DNA of 64,000 nt from Amaranthus tricolor (Eukaryota; Streptophyta; Magnoliopsida; Caryophyllales; Amaranthaceae): positions 40,011,875-40,075,874 of the forward strand of contig NC_080048.1 of NCBI RefSeq assembly GCF_026212465.1, given 5' to 3'. How positions within the stretch are numbered: position 1 is the first letter of the stretch; each line of letters starts with the position of its first letter. The position numbers and the translations under genes are program-made. Positions 1 to 10,904 of this stretch are shown in pieces. The notes below the pieces were generated by a model. The model saw nothing but the letters and a program-made list of their open reading frames with translations, did not search any database and was not told where the DNA came from.

Positions 1-205
1 TTATTTAGCAATAGATCATCTCACGATAAGATAACTTTAAAATAAAAAGTCAATAAATTAAAATTTTCTATTATTAATTTAAGCTACTTAAGCTAAGTAT
101 ATGTAACATATACGGGGTCCTACTCCCAACCACTCGTTGTTCTGCTGAGTGACTGACCATCTTCTGTACCATTGTTTCTCCCTTGCTGACTGCTGTTGAT
201 ACAAA

Positions 206-3200
206 ATGGGACCCAAAAAGCGAAGAACGAAGCAACCCAAACTATTCACTGTCGGCGACACTATCCCAATCGGACCAGGAATTGAATTCCGGCACGATGA
301 AGATGATGCATGGTACAATGTTCAGATTGTACTAATAGCCGATACTTTAATCGTTAAATTCGTGGAATTTCCAGATGATGAAGATGTCCAGTTTCATGTC
401 GCTGATTTCATCGATTATGACGAAATTTTCAAATTTCTTCGACGTTTTCGACCGTTGTGTTTGCAATTAGAGGGTTCGGATTGTTCAGAGGTTAAATTGG
501 GTATTAGAGTTTGTGCTCTTTTGGATTTGGGTGATAATGGCCGACGGTATTTCGACGCCATTGTTGAAGGGGTTTGCTTTCTCTCTCTCTCTCTCTCTTT
601 TATTCTGTTGCTATTTTTCATATTTATTGCAATGTTGGGAAATAGGAAGCATCACATTATTTAAATGAATTGTGTTATATAAAAAAGTTATTTTTTGGAA
701 ATTTGACCAAAGATTAAAGTTTGTCTATGCCCTATGGTGTTGTCAATGGTGGAAAAAAATGTTTTGTTTTTTGTTAATGGTTGAAATTGCGTGAATCTTT
801 TTTATTAAGCTACATACACTTGAATTATACCATCACTTTTTTTTTACCAACACAGCCCGTTTGATAGTTGATACTAAATGATGGTGGTGATGTGAATGAT
901 TTACACCGTAAAATTTTATAATATATAGTGTGACGTTCCCATGATGAAACTTTGATACTACCTTTCGGAATGGTAATGATAATGCAATAAAATTAATTTT
1001 GCGAGAAAAATAGAAGATTGAAATAGAATAAACATGACTATTAACCTTGTGAAGGGATTTTTCTACTAAAATTACATAACTTTTCATTATCATTCTCACT
1101 ATTTGATACTGACAACCAAACGGGCTGCCAATCTATCATGTAGTTCCCATTTACGTGGATTTTGGTGGATAGATGTATGCAAATCAATTAACTTTTGCTT
1201 AAAAATATCATGTGCATATCCACCTAAACAAAGAGTGCAAATGATTTAATAAGTGATTTTAATATACTTAAATATAGTTCATCATGATTTGAAACCAAAG
1301 AACTCATTAAGAATGGATATTACACTTGGATTCTAGTGACTCCTACTTGCATAGATTTTGGTGGATGGATGTATGCAAATCAATGCTCCACATAAATATA
1401 GAGTGCAGGTGATTTGATGAATCATTTTAATATATTTTTATATAGTTCATTATAATGTGAAACCAAAAGAACCATTTGAGAATTAACATTACTCTTAGAT
1501 TTTACTAATTAAATTGAATTAAATTTACTCCATTCTTGAATATGAGTATAGGAGATTGAGGAAAATGAAACACTCTTGATATACTGCTATCATTCATGTA
1601 TCTTGGTATGTTTGTTAACAAACTTATACACCCTATGTCCTTTGAATATGCTACGTTACACCAGAGAGCTTTAACTTCAATTTGCATAACGTAGCAAATT
1701 CAAAGGTAGGGAGCAGTATCTTATATGGGTCTTCCATACCAAGTCATCAAAATAAATAGAAATATAGAATTAAGTGTACGCAAGTGCTAGATAGTTATAA
1801 GTTGATCTTTGTAATTACACTCGAATACATAATTTTTAAATGCACTAGATATATTATGAGAAGTATCAAGAAATTTTTATCAAGTATCTTAGTATTTACA
1901 AAAGCAATTTTTATGGGTTTTTCTGAAAGTAAAATCACTAGATGTATTAAAGATTGCAAGTTGTGGGATAGAGGGATTTGATGCCAAATAGTTATGATGG
2001 TGGTATGTACCAATGCGTGCTTTTTTCATTAATTTTCATTAAATTCATTATTCTTTAGAGGTAATATTGAGTTTACAGTTATTCTTGTGAGAGACCGTCT
2101 CTCAGAGAGATGCCCTTAAAACGAGAAGCTTACATTCTTATTTCCTCTTTAATTTGTATTAATTGGACTATTTAGCCCATATTTATAGTGTGTCTCTCGG
2201 AGCTGGATACCAGTTACATTGTGAACATCTCGAACTGGAAAGTTGGATAATTTGGTAGGGCGGAGAGGATAATGCAAGTTGGTAGCCTTTCTTTTATGGG
2301 TTAGATTTGTTCTCTTTTGTTGCTCCACTCTGAATTTTGTCTAGCTAATAAACTAGAACTTGATTCATCCTTTCAAGAATATACTGCTTAGCTTCTATAT
2401 TAGCCTGAACCGAGCGTTATCTGCTTGGAAAGGTGAAACGTAAGGAGCATACAATCATGGATGGAATTGAGAATTGCTCGTGTTCTGTTGTTCTTTCATG
2501 GATGCATGGTCCAAAAGCAGGGACACTGACATTAGCTAGAGTTGAGGACCTTTGCCTTATTCGGTCTCAGAAACAGCTTGATCCTCGGCTTGCTTGCTTT
2601 TCGGAACTAGTTAAGTGGAAACATGGAATAACATTGCCTAAGTTGATCACTGAGGATATAAATCAGGCAAGTTGTTCATACTGCTGTTTGAGTTCTCTGC
2701 CCAAGAACTTGAATGGTACATTTTTTTGCTGTCGGATTGAAGAAATCTTGTGTTTTCTTTCAATTTTTCGTAGATATCAGAAGGTGAAAAACCGATGGGA
2801 GAAGCGTTGTCACATGATGGAGGTTTGAACTTTGAAGTTAATGTTTTAAGGGATATTCTACATGGTAGCAATGAACTTTTGCCAAAGGCTAGTGGTAGCA
2901 GATCTTAAAGAAATTCCACAAAATAGCATTGTACTTTTAGAATTAAGTTGCCGTAAAATTAATTTCCAAAAAACATTTAGATTATAAGTTAAATTGTGAA
3001 ATTTCAAAAGTACAATGCTATTTTTTGTGGAATTTTTTTAAGATTTGCTACCACTGGCTTTTCGAAAAAGTTTGTTGCTATCATGTAGAATATCCCATGT
3101 TTTAATTAATGGCGTAAGTTTCTATGTTAATGTTTAATTCGCCTTGCATATTTTTCCCTTATGGCTAAACAGATATTTTGGGTTATGAAAGCAGTGAAGA

Positions 3201-4113
3201 CATAGATCTCGGAGGAGGAGATCGTGCCCCTGCAAAACGTAGGCAAAATAGAGACTATAATATTGGCTCGATGGATAAAGAAGCATGCTCTTTTTTTGTC
3301 GTTGATAATTTGGAAAAGGATGTAACCCCCTCAACAATTTCGGACTTTATACGAGAACAAACCGGTGTTGAAATTGATGCTTTTGTCTTCTTGAGTTTCC
3401 CATCACAGACATATACTAGAGGAGCTCTTGTCGTTGATTCTGATGAGCATCTTGAGATTTTGTGTAATTTCGTGGCTAAATCAGATCAAATGATCACATC
3501 GTCAAAGGGAAGGTACCTAAAACATAGTAAACGCGTTGATTCTGACAATGTCTTTCCCCTTTTTCCGATTACATAGAATGAGAATGTTTTGATCACTTGG
3601 CTTTTTGCAATTATAATGTTTTCGTTCTTTAGAAAAGTTGATCAAATGTGTTTGCGGGTGTTTTTGTTTGCTGATGTTTAAAGCTTTCAAGAGTCGTGAT
3701 TCTTGCATCGAGTGTCCTTTGTTAAGTGGAACGTCTCTAATTCTAAACAATTTGCTACCCTAGGCCATGGGTTGTGCTTGATTCTTCAGCAAATGAATGG
3801 GTGAGGCCTTCTTTTTGGTGCTTGGAACCAGAACATCAGGTTAGAACTTCGTTTTATTGACTGTACATTTACACGTTCCTACAAGTTTTTAGTCTTCCTT
3901 TTGATCAATGTTGTGTTCGTCAATCGCCATCCTGTTAACCTCTAGAACGGAAAGCTGCAGTCAGCTGATGACGGATTGAAAGTTGTCAAGTTAGGGAGCG
4001 AGGAATACCGCAAGGCAGAGAAGCTGAGGGAGTTGTTTCTAAACTTCACAGACCATCAGGAGAAACTATTTGAAAGGTTGGTGATGGAAGAGCAACGTAT
4101 ACTAGATGGCTGA
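206..4113 (+). CDS. SAWADEE-domain protein (six exons)
   Basis: Exons read as 206-571, 2433-2666, 2774-2822, 3173-3512, 3764-3839 and 3946-4113. They join in frame to about 410 residues ending in TGA. Exons 1 and 2 form a SAWADEE fold (about residues 25-175): the DDAWYNVQ segment, the C-x(n)-C stretch around PLCLQLEGSDC, the YFDAIVEG strand, and a second half with CSCSVVLSWMHGPKAG and a VEDLCLIRS end. In the SHH1/SHH2 family this chromatin-reader fold binds histone H3 tails (methylated or unmethylated K4, K9me) in RNA-directed DNA methylation. No homeodomain is encoded here, so this is a SAWADEE-only relative rather than a plain SHH1 orthologue. The N-terminus is basic (GPKKRRTKQPK), which may act as a nuclear signal. 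The C-terminal half (exons 4-6) is unfamiliar and ends in a charged helical stretch. Intron 2 has a GC donor (CAG|GCAAGT). Family assignment is good; function is inferred. Confidence 0.82.
582..600 (+). repeat. CT dinucleotide run just inside intron 1
   Basis: A short CT run lies about 10 bases after the first donor of the SAWADEE gene. It is a simple pyrimidine tract with no further assigned role. Confidence 0.7.
853..1127. mobile_element. MITE-like foldback element with CCCGTTTG ends, copy 1
   Basis: The left end CAGCCCGTTTGATAGTTGAT and the right end CAACCAAACGGGCTG are inverted repeats of about 40 bp, imperfect further in (left GATGGTGGTGATG against right CATTATCATTCTCAC). Two related copies lie at 9772-10037 and 22154-22456. 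It has no coding capacity and sits in intron 1 of the SAWADEE gene. I could not identify a clean target duplication, so the superfamily (hAT-like is a guess) is open. Confidence 0.65.
2089..2202 (+). repeat. GAGACCGTCTC-type dispersed repeat, plus-oriented copy
   Basis: This stretch runs from GAGAGACCGTCTCTCAGAGA to GTGTGTCTCTCGG and shares an internal TTTCCTCTTTAATTTGTATT segment with the reverse complement of 5209-5332. The two copies define a short non-autonomous element family of about 115-125 bp. It lies in intron 1 of the SAWADEE gene. Confidence 0.6.
2850..3096. mobile_element. Mutator-type MITE with perfect 9-bp target duplication
   Basis: This 247-bp foldback element begins GGGATATTCTACATGGTAGC and ends in the near-perfect reverse complement GCTATCATGTAGAATATCCC. 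The inverted arms run about 90 bp each. It is flanked by identical 9-bp direct repeats ATGTTTTAA at 2841-2849 and 3097-3105, the duplication length typical of Mutator-superfamily insertion. It contains no reading frame and lies in intron 3 of the SAWADEE gene. Confidence 0.9.
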
Positions 4114-4289
4114 ATCACAAATTTCATAGGCCCTTTCGAAATATAGCTATAGATAAATTGTGTAACCTATGACAATAATTGGGACTGATGTATTAGTTTA
4201 TATAGTTGACCATAATTTTCTATGTCAAGGCTTTGACATTGTGATTGTAATTGTCGAGTTTGTATGGGAGTAGTGTTTACTAACAAGTA

Positions 4290-4492
4290 CTCCCTTTGTT
4301 CTTAATATTTTGCAACAGTTGCTTTCTGAGCATTGATCGTTAATCAGTTTAAATTTGTATTTCATTCTATAAGTTAAAATATACAAGTGAAATTTTATTT
4401 AATTCGTTTTAATAGATATGAACTTTATCATAATTAACAATATTAACGATTGAATTTGAAGTTGATAGAATACGCCTTATATAGGAACGGAG
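4290..4492. mobile_element. Stowaway-like MITE
   Basis: The left end TA|CTCCCTTTGTTC and the right end GAACGGAG|TA have the short CTCC-type ends and TA dinucleotide flanks of Tc1/mariner-derived Stowaway elements. It is about 200 bp, AT-rich and non-coding, and lies just downstream of the SAWADEE gene. Confidence 0.65.
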
Positions 4493-5783
4493 TATTAATA
4501 CAGATAGATTATGTTGAAGGCTTTATGTGCTACAATTTTAGGTCTCAAGATAGTTTATATTAGCAAAAGCACAATACTCCATTTCTAACAATCTCAAAGA
4601 GACATAAGACTATTTTATTCTATAAATTAAAAAAAAAGGTAATCTTTTATCTAATCATTACATGGGAAATTTATCACTTGATTAATAAAATTAGTCATTC
4701 TACTTAAAAGTTGGAATGAGGATTTTTAAATATTACAATTTAATCTTTTAAGTCTTTAAATTAGTCTATTAAATATTAGAATTGACTTTTTAAGTTAATT
4801 GACCTTTTAAGTTTTGAAATTGTGAAATTTTATAATTTAAAATGTCAATTTCAAATCCTAATTAATGGTCTTTTAAGTCTTCAAATTGGTCTTTTAACTC
4901 TTGAAATTGACATTTTAATTTTTAAAATTGGTAATATATATAATTGGGCCAGCTCAATAAAATGCGTTTTACAATAAGACGGTTCCACCATAGATTGTGT
5001 GAATTAATTTTGATGGGTGTACTTCTTCCACTAATATTCTCATTTTGGAAAAATATATCATAATTCATAAAATTATTTTTATAAAAATGTGTTAGAATTG
5101 TGGAAAAATATGTCATAATTTATAATTCATAACTTTATAAAATATATCCTATATTCTCAATTTGGAAAAATATACTATCATAATTTATAAAATTAACATA
5201 AATTATTGTTAGAGACAGTCTTCAAAAGATGCATTAGAAATATAAACTAAATAACCTAATTAGTACAAATTAAAGAAAAAATAAGAATATGAACTTCTGA
5301 TTTTGAGGTCATCTTTTTTGAGACACTCTTCCACAAAATTAATTTTTCAAAATACGTTCAATAATATCCGATCGAATTTCGAACAAAAATAAATAAACAA
5401 AACCAAAAAAATAAATTAACAAAATTCCCACCCTATCAAATCCTACAACATAAGAGCGATTTATTAACTTCACAAATAACCTCTATTTACTAAGACCGTG
5501 CAGCGTAAACTCGATTTTTTTTTAAAAACTCGCAAATCACATTCCTTTTCATTTTCTCTCTTAATATAGAAAATCTAAAAAAAAATTGGGGTTTTTAATA
5601 TTTAACCAAAAGTTAAGAACTTGAATTTTAGATATTTCATGAGAAAAAAGTTAAATTCGAATGGGTGAATCTGCTCTACCCAGAATCTGAAAACTCCCAA
5701 TTCTCTTCCTTTTCCTCTTTCGTCAAATTTTAACTTTTTAATAATATTTGGGCACCACTTAATTCATCTTTTTACACATAAAA
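4493..5783. other. Intergenic stretch between SAWADEE and p24 genes
   Basis: AT-rich and non-coding. From about 4640 to 4930 there are degenerate short repeats of a word like GGTCTTTTAAGTCTT. From 5209 to 5332 there is a minus-oriented GAGACCGTCTC-type repeat. The last 150 bases before 5784 are CT-rich, as in a plant leader. No gene is seen. Confidence 0.6.
5209..5332 (-). repeat. GAGACCGTCTC-type dispersed repeat, minus-oriented copy
   Basis: Its reverse complement reads from GAAGAGTGTCTC through TTTCTTTAATTTGTACTAAT to AAGACTGTCTCTAAC, aligning along its length with 2089-2202. The two copies lie in opposite orientation about 3 kb apart. Confidence 0.6.
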
Positions 5784-8700
5784 ATGGAAGAAAGTAGGAG
5801 GATAAGGAAGATGGTAATTGGGATTTTATTTTTATGGAGTTTAAGATTATTAGGAGGAGCAAATGGGTTGAGATTTGTAATTGATAGAGAAGAATGTTTT
5901 TCTCACAAGGTTGAATATGAAGGTGATACTGTTCATTTTTCATTTGTTGTTATCAAGGCTGATACTCCTTGGCATTCTGAGAATGAAGGAGGTGTTGATC
6001 TTGTGGTAAATTTCTTTTTTCTTTTATCTTTTTTTTGTGGGTTTGCTTTATTTTTATGATCTGTGAAAATTTTCTTTTCTTTTTTGTGGGTTTGCTTTAA
6101 TTTTATGAATTTGTTCTTGAAAGATTTGTTCTTGATTTTGTTGATTGATTTCAAGCTGTGCATGTTGATTTGATGTAAATTAGGGTTTGAAAGGGAGATG
6201 CTTTTGTTATTATTGTTCAAAACCCTTAACATTTGATTGAAGCATGTGAACAATTGGGAATGGTCATTTGTAGGAGGTGTATAAAACAGACCCGATGACC
6301 ATATATTTGTCCGACCTGTAACCGAACCCGATTTAACCGACTTTAAAATGGATATACAATTATGTAAAAATCAATATGAACACAAAATTCGATTTTAAAC
6401 TGATCCGAAACCCCTGACCCGAAATCAAACAGATGACTTGAATGAACACCTCTAGTTATTTGTGAGGGTTTAACTTTAGGAGAACAGCTGCTATTATGCC
6501 TTAAAAAACATCCAAAATTAGATCATTTAGGATCTTTGTGGTGCTCTGCCTATTGTGGGGTGAGGAAAGGATTTGGAATTGTATGGGCATCTTGGCAGTG
6601 TTGAAGAACCTTTGTAGACTAGTTTATAGCTATCTATTTGGATATATTCTGAACTGATGGTAGCAAGTGGCAACATACACTGTGGGTTTTATGGTTTTTA
6701 TTGATGTGGTATCTTGTGATGGTGGAAAGACACCATTTTTTGTTTAGGTATGATCAGTGTAATATAATTAATTCATTTTTTGAATTCGCAATTCGCTCAA
6801 AATGACCCTGAAATTTCCCTAAACCAACCATGATTCGATTTTTTAATTCGCAATGAGATTATTGAATCTTTTGATAGTGGGTATGACTTAAGTTGTCTCA
6901 AAGAAATTAAGGATAATGTTGTTTAGACTAGCTGAAGGTTGGAACTTTGCATGTTTAGAAAAGGAAGTGTAGACTGAGATGACTTTGATATTAGGAGTGA
7001 AGGATGGCCTACTGGAATTTGTAGGAACGCATGACTATGGTTAGGAATGAATGGAGAAATAGAATTATTATGAATGATCATTGGAATTGATTTTCTTGGT
7101 TGTAGTCTTGTGGATTAGTATTAGAAAAGAACAACTGAAGAATAATTTTTGTTATCTATGATCTATCACGTTCATTTGTTTGAATCATGTAGACAACCCG
7201 TCGCCCCAAGGATTAAGATTTCTCATCTTTATTGTTTGAAGCAATAAATGGTTCTTACAAGAATACAAGGAGGGTTTACATAGAAATAAGGCGCCATCAA
7301 AGTGTTTAAGATTTAGAATAGAATTTGAAGGCGAGCAAACTACCATTGTCCTCGAAGGCAATTTTGCTTGGGTACTGTTCACTGTTGTGTATTGTACTTT
7401 TAATGTTGTCCCCATAACTTCATCGAAACTACAAATCAGAGAGGTCATCATATAGACATTAGAGAAATCTTTAGGTTTTTATTACGTACATTATATATAA
7501 ATCCAACTGTTATATTCTATTCACAGTTTTATTTTTTCTATTACTTACAACTTGTTTGAATGGAGGGAGAGACGATAAAAGGAGGGGTGAGATTTCTTTT
7601 ATTTGGATAGCAAATGGGAAGGTGAAATTGGAGGGATTAATTATTTCATATTTAGTAAGAGACTAATCTACCAAACAATGGAGAAAAAGTATGAGAGATT
7701 TGAAAGTAAAACTCATCACTTTTTCATTCCCATCCTTGCTCTCCTTTTCGTCTTTATGTTCACCCCCCTTCTTGTCCTTCCTCGAGTTTTATTGAAACAA
7801 GTTAATAGTGGAGGTCAACATGAGTTCTTTGTGTTTCAAGTTAGTCTGTTTACCATGAAGCCTTACCACTCCATTTTTGCGAGAAACTTAAGAAAGATAT
7901 GGATTTTTGCGAGAAACTTACAAACATTCTAAGTGTGAAAGAGTTAACACCTAGTTGGTCTGTTTACCATGAAGCTTTACCACTTCTTTTGCTCCATCAT
8001 CGTCTTCCTATCTTCTAGTGGATTGCAACAATGATTCCAAAATTATATTCCTCTTATTTCCAGATCATTCCCTTAGCCATTTTTGATTTGTAGCTTTTTC
8101 CTCTATCATCAAGTTTTTATGTCCGAATGTGCAGCCTCTTGCTGTAGTTCGAGAGAATTTAGGCATTTTTATGGTCTTTAAAGGAAAATAGGTTGTATTG
8201 TTGTATTATTAGCTAGTCTTTTGATGATTGGTGCGTTGTCGGCTAAAGTGAGTGACAGTTTGATTGAGGTGACATTAGTGTAGGTTGATCAAGAGAAACA
8301 AGAAATGTTGTCCTTTAGTTGGACCATACTAAGACCATAAAAATTAAAACTGATTTGGTATGAATGAAAAAAGGAAAATATTTGAATTAATTTGTGATAG
8401 AAGAGTCGTAAAAAAGCTATAGCGCAGGTCCACGTTTTACAATGGTGTTTTGGTATTGGAAATGATTATCGTTGGAAACTTGAATACGGTTGAGTTAAAT
8501 GGGTTTCAGGAAGTGTGGGTGCACACATATAGTTGGTCTATAAAAAAAACAATCGACTTTTTTTTTTAACAAAGGTATGATTGCCTACGTCCGACCCTCC
8601 AATCCCCGCCTTGGTTTCAGATTTTAAGGGACTAAAGTAAAATGACCTATTAAATCATGTGCACTTTTTATATATGTAAAGTTGCACATGATGTTTACTA

Positions 8701-10582
8701 CTAAGGATCGATCGTCAACAACCTCTTTGTTAGTGATATCACTAACAAGTGTAAGATTGCTATACATTCGACTCTCTAAAACCCCACCCGAATTTGGAGT
8801 TAGTTAATGGCATTGAGATAATGAAATGTGGTTGTTGACTAAGACTACCTATCACTCAGTGTAACATAATTTCCATGTCGACTAAGACTAACTAGAAAAT
8901 GTCATTTAGATGTGCTTCATTCTTTGGACCGATTATAGAATATAGATGTTGTAACTTTTACTCGAGTTTCTGTTTGCTGATCAACGTGACCAGGTGAAAG
9001 GACCCGACAATGATCAAATGCACGACTCACGTGACAAAACTAGCGAGAAGTACGAGTTCATCGCTTACAAGAAGGGGGTTTATCATTTTTGCTTTTCTAA
9101 CAAGTCCCCATATCACGAGACCATCGACTTTGACGTGCATGTTGGCCACTACGGATATTTTGACCATCACGCAAAAGATGGTCAGAGCTCTTTCTATTGC
9201 CATCTCCGAACAATTTTCTTCTATGTTTCATCTTCATAATGATATATCTTAAAAGGTTCTGTCTTTCCGTGTCGTTTTGCAGAGCATTTGAGTCCTGTGT
9301 ATGAACAGATCGCTAAATTGGAGGAAGCTCTTTACAACATACAATTCGAACAACATTGGCTACAGGCTGAGACCGACCGCCAAGCAATAAGTATGTAAAC
9401 CCTTCTTTACTGCATACTGTTCTCTTTAACATTATGCTAATTGCTTATTTAAAGTTTCTAGTGAGACTTTCAAGAAAATTTTAACCCATGGGTTATTTAA
9501 AGTTTGGCTCTTTAAGATTTTTGGATTATTTACTTGTAGTATAATAATGGATTAAAGACTAAAGTAAAATGACTCGTTAAATCATGTGTGTTCTTTATTT
9601 ATGTAAAGCTGTACATGACGTTTTATTGCCAAGGGTCAATTGGAAACAACTTCGTTGTTAGTAAGGTTGCGTACATCTGATCCTCTTAAACCGCACGTTA
9701 GGCGGAAGCCACTTAATAGCATTTGGGGTAATGGAATGTTGTGTTGTTCTTATTTGTAGTATAACTATTATGGTCCATTTGGTTAATGGTAATGGAAATG
9801 ATTTGTAGTGTAAATTTTCATGATATGTATCATGTTATTCCATGAAAGTTTGATCAAACAAAGTTTTTTTGTTCACAATTTTCAATTACCACGTATTCAA
9901 ATGGTAATGCATTGGAATGAATATTGGGAAGAAAATGAAATTGTTGAAAGAGAACAAACATGACTATTAAATTTGTTAAGAGATATCTACTAATTTTTCA
10001 TTACCATTTCCACCATTTGGTACCGTTACCAAACGAGTAGTTAAGAGTAAAAATTTGGTTGTTCAATGGTAAGGGAACTCATAATTTTGCATAGGGGTTG
10101 GAGGTTCTAGTTTTCTTAGTACCAACCTTTTAATAAATTTTTGCTTTATATATTTTCGGCCCCTTTAACTTTTATTTTTATGGGTGTTTACCGATAAAGA
10201 TTTACTTTATTCGATAAAATTTTGAGCGTAATTGACTCGAATCACCTATCAGAGTTTCGTTTCTGCTTATTAGAAGCTTTAGCTCCGGTGTGGCTTGTGC
10301 AAATCTTGTTGATTTCTTTTGCTTTGTTTTCTTTTTCCTATTTTTTGAAGAGGGAGAGGGGGGAGGGGGGGGTGTAATCTATCATGATTACGTGATTTTT
10401 GGTTCAATAAATATATTTCATTGTTCCAATATCATTAAGTGGCTTCCACCAAGTTCAATTTGGAGAATTGGATGTACGCAATCTTACTCTTATTAGCGAT
10501 AACAAAGGGATTATTTCCTATTGACCTTTGATCGCAAGCATGATCTACAACTTCGGACACAGTGACACGCGCGCGCACACAA

Positions 10583-10615
<33 letters not shown>

Positions 10616-10904
10616 AGAAGTGCACATAATATAATAAGTTATTTTGATATAGTCTCTTATTATCCAAAATCAAAGAACTATAAATGTTTTGCTATCGACA
10701 ATGGAAAACCATGAAAAAAAGGGAAAAGGTGGATTATGACCTAAAATGTGTACCTGATTTTTGGTTGTAGTTAACGAAGGAATGAGCCAAAGAGCAATGC
10801 ACAAGGCATTCTTTGAATCAGCAGCGCTTATCGGGGCCAGTGTTCTCCAAGTTTACCTGCTCAAACGCTTGTTTGAGCGCAAGCTCGGGACATCCATTGT
10901 TTAG
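5784..10904 (+). CDS. p24 family transmembrane cargo receptor, beta type (p24beta3-like)
   Basis: Four exons (5784-6005, 8994-9180, 9283-9390, 10771-10904) join to 216 residues, the usual size of plant p24 proteins. There is a cleavable signal peptide (about residues 9-29), a GOLD domain starting LRFVIDREECFSHKVEYEGD and continuing through KKGVYHFCFSNKSPYHETID, then a coiled-coil stalk (PVYEQIAKLEEALYNIQFEQ) and one C-terminal membrane helix before a short basic cytosolic tail (KRLFERKLG). p24 proteins cycle between ER and Golgi in COPII and COPI vesicles and help sort cargo such as GPI-anchored proteins. The conserved luminal cysteine pair is present (EECFSH and FCFSNK). The beta3 assignment rests on the stalk and tail wording and is likely. 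Intron 1 is about 3 kb and repeat-bearing. Confidence 0.88.
6271..6454. mobile_element. AGAGGTGTTC-ended MITE-like element, copy 1
   Basis: The ends TAGGAGGTGT and AACACCTCTA are inverted. The interior has the ACCCGA / GACCCGAAAT words seen again at 58657-58842 and, truncated, at 12982-13102. It is about 184 bp, non-coding, and lies in intron 1 of the p24 gene. Confidence 0.65.
8633..8825. repeat. GTACGCAACC-family dispersed repeat, copy 1
   Basis: It shares CTAAAGTAAAATGAC, AAATCATGTG, GTAAAGTTGCACATGATG and CAACAACCTCTTTGTTAGTG with 9556-9750 and 59782-59957. The opposite orientation occurs at 10437-10560 and 22462-22605. It could be a SINE or another non-autonomous element; I cannot assign a class. 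It lies in intron 1 of the p24 gene. Confidence 0.55.
9556..9750. repeat. GTACGCAACC-family dispersed repeat, copy 2
   Basis: It aligns with 8633-8825 from CTAAAGTAAAATGACTCGTT to CACTTAATAGCATTTGGGG, about 900 bases further on in the next intron of the same gene. The two are diverged copies in the same orientation. Confidence 0.55.
9772..10037. mobile_element. MITE-like foldback element with CCCGTTTG ends, copy 2
   Basis: The left end GGTCCATTTGGTTAATGGTA and the right end TACCGTTACCAAACGAG are inverted repeats. Internal words (GGTAATGGAAATGA, CATTACCATTTCCACCATTT) match the copies at 853-1127 and 22154-22456. It is non-coding, in intron 3 of the p24 gene. Confidence 0.65.
10437..10560. repeat. 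GTACGCAACC-family dispersed repeat, inverted copy
   Basis: AAGTGGCTTCCACC, GGATGTACGCAATCTTACTC, AGCGATAACAAAG and TATTGACCTTTGATCGCAAG appear in order. This is the reverse-oriented version of 8633-8825 and 9556-9750. Confidence 0.5.
10565..10615. repeat. Compound CG/CA/TA microsatellite
   Basis: A run of ACGCGCGCGC is followed by CA repeats and then TA repeats. It lies in intron 3 of the p24 gene, 155 bases before the last exon. Confidence 0.85.

Noticed and set aside
5933..6253. Minus-strand 106-codon Lys/Asn-rich frame
   Set aside because: It overlaps the first p24 exon on the opposite strand and reflects AT-rich intron composition.
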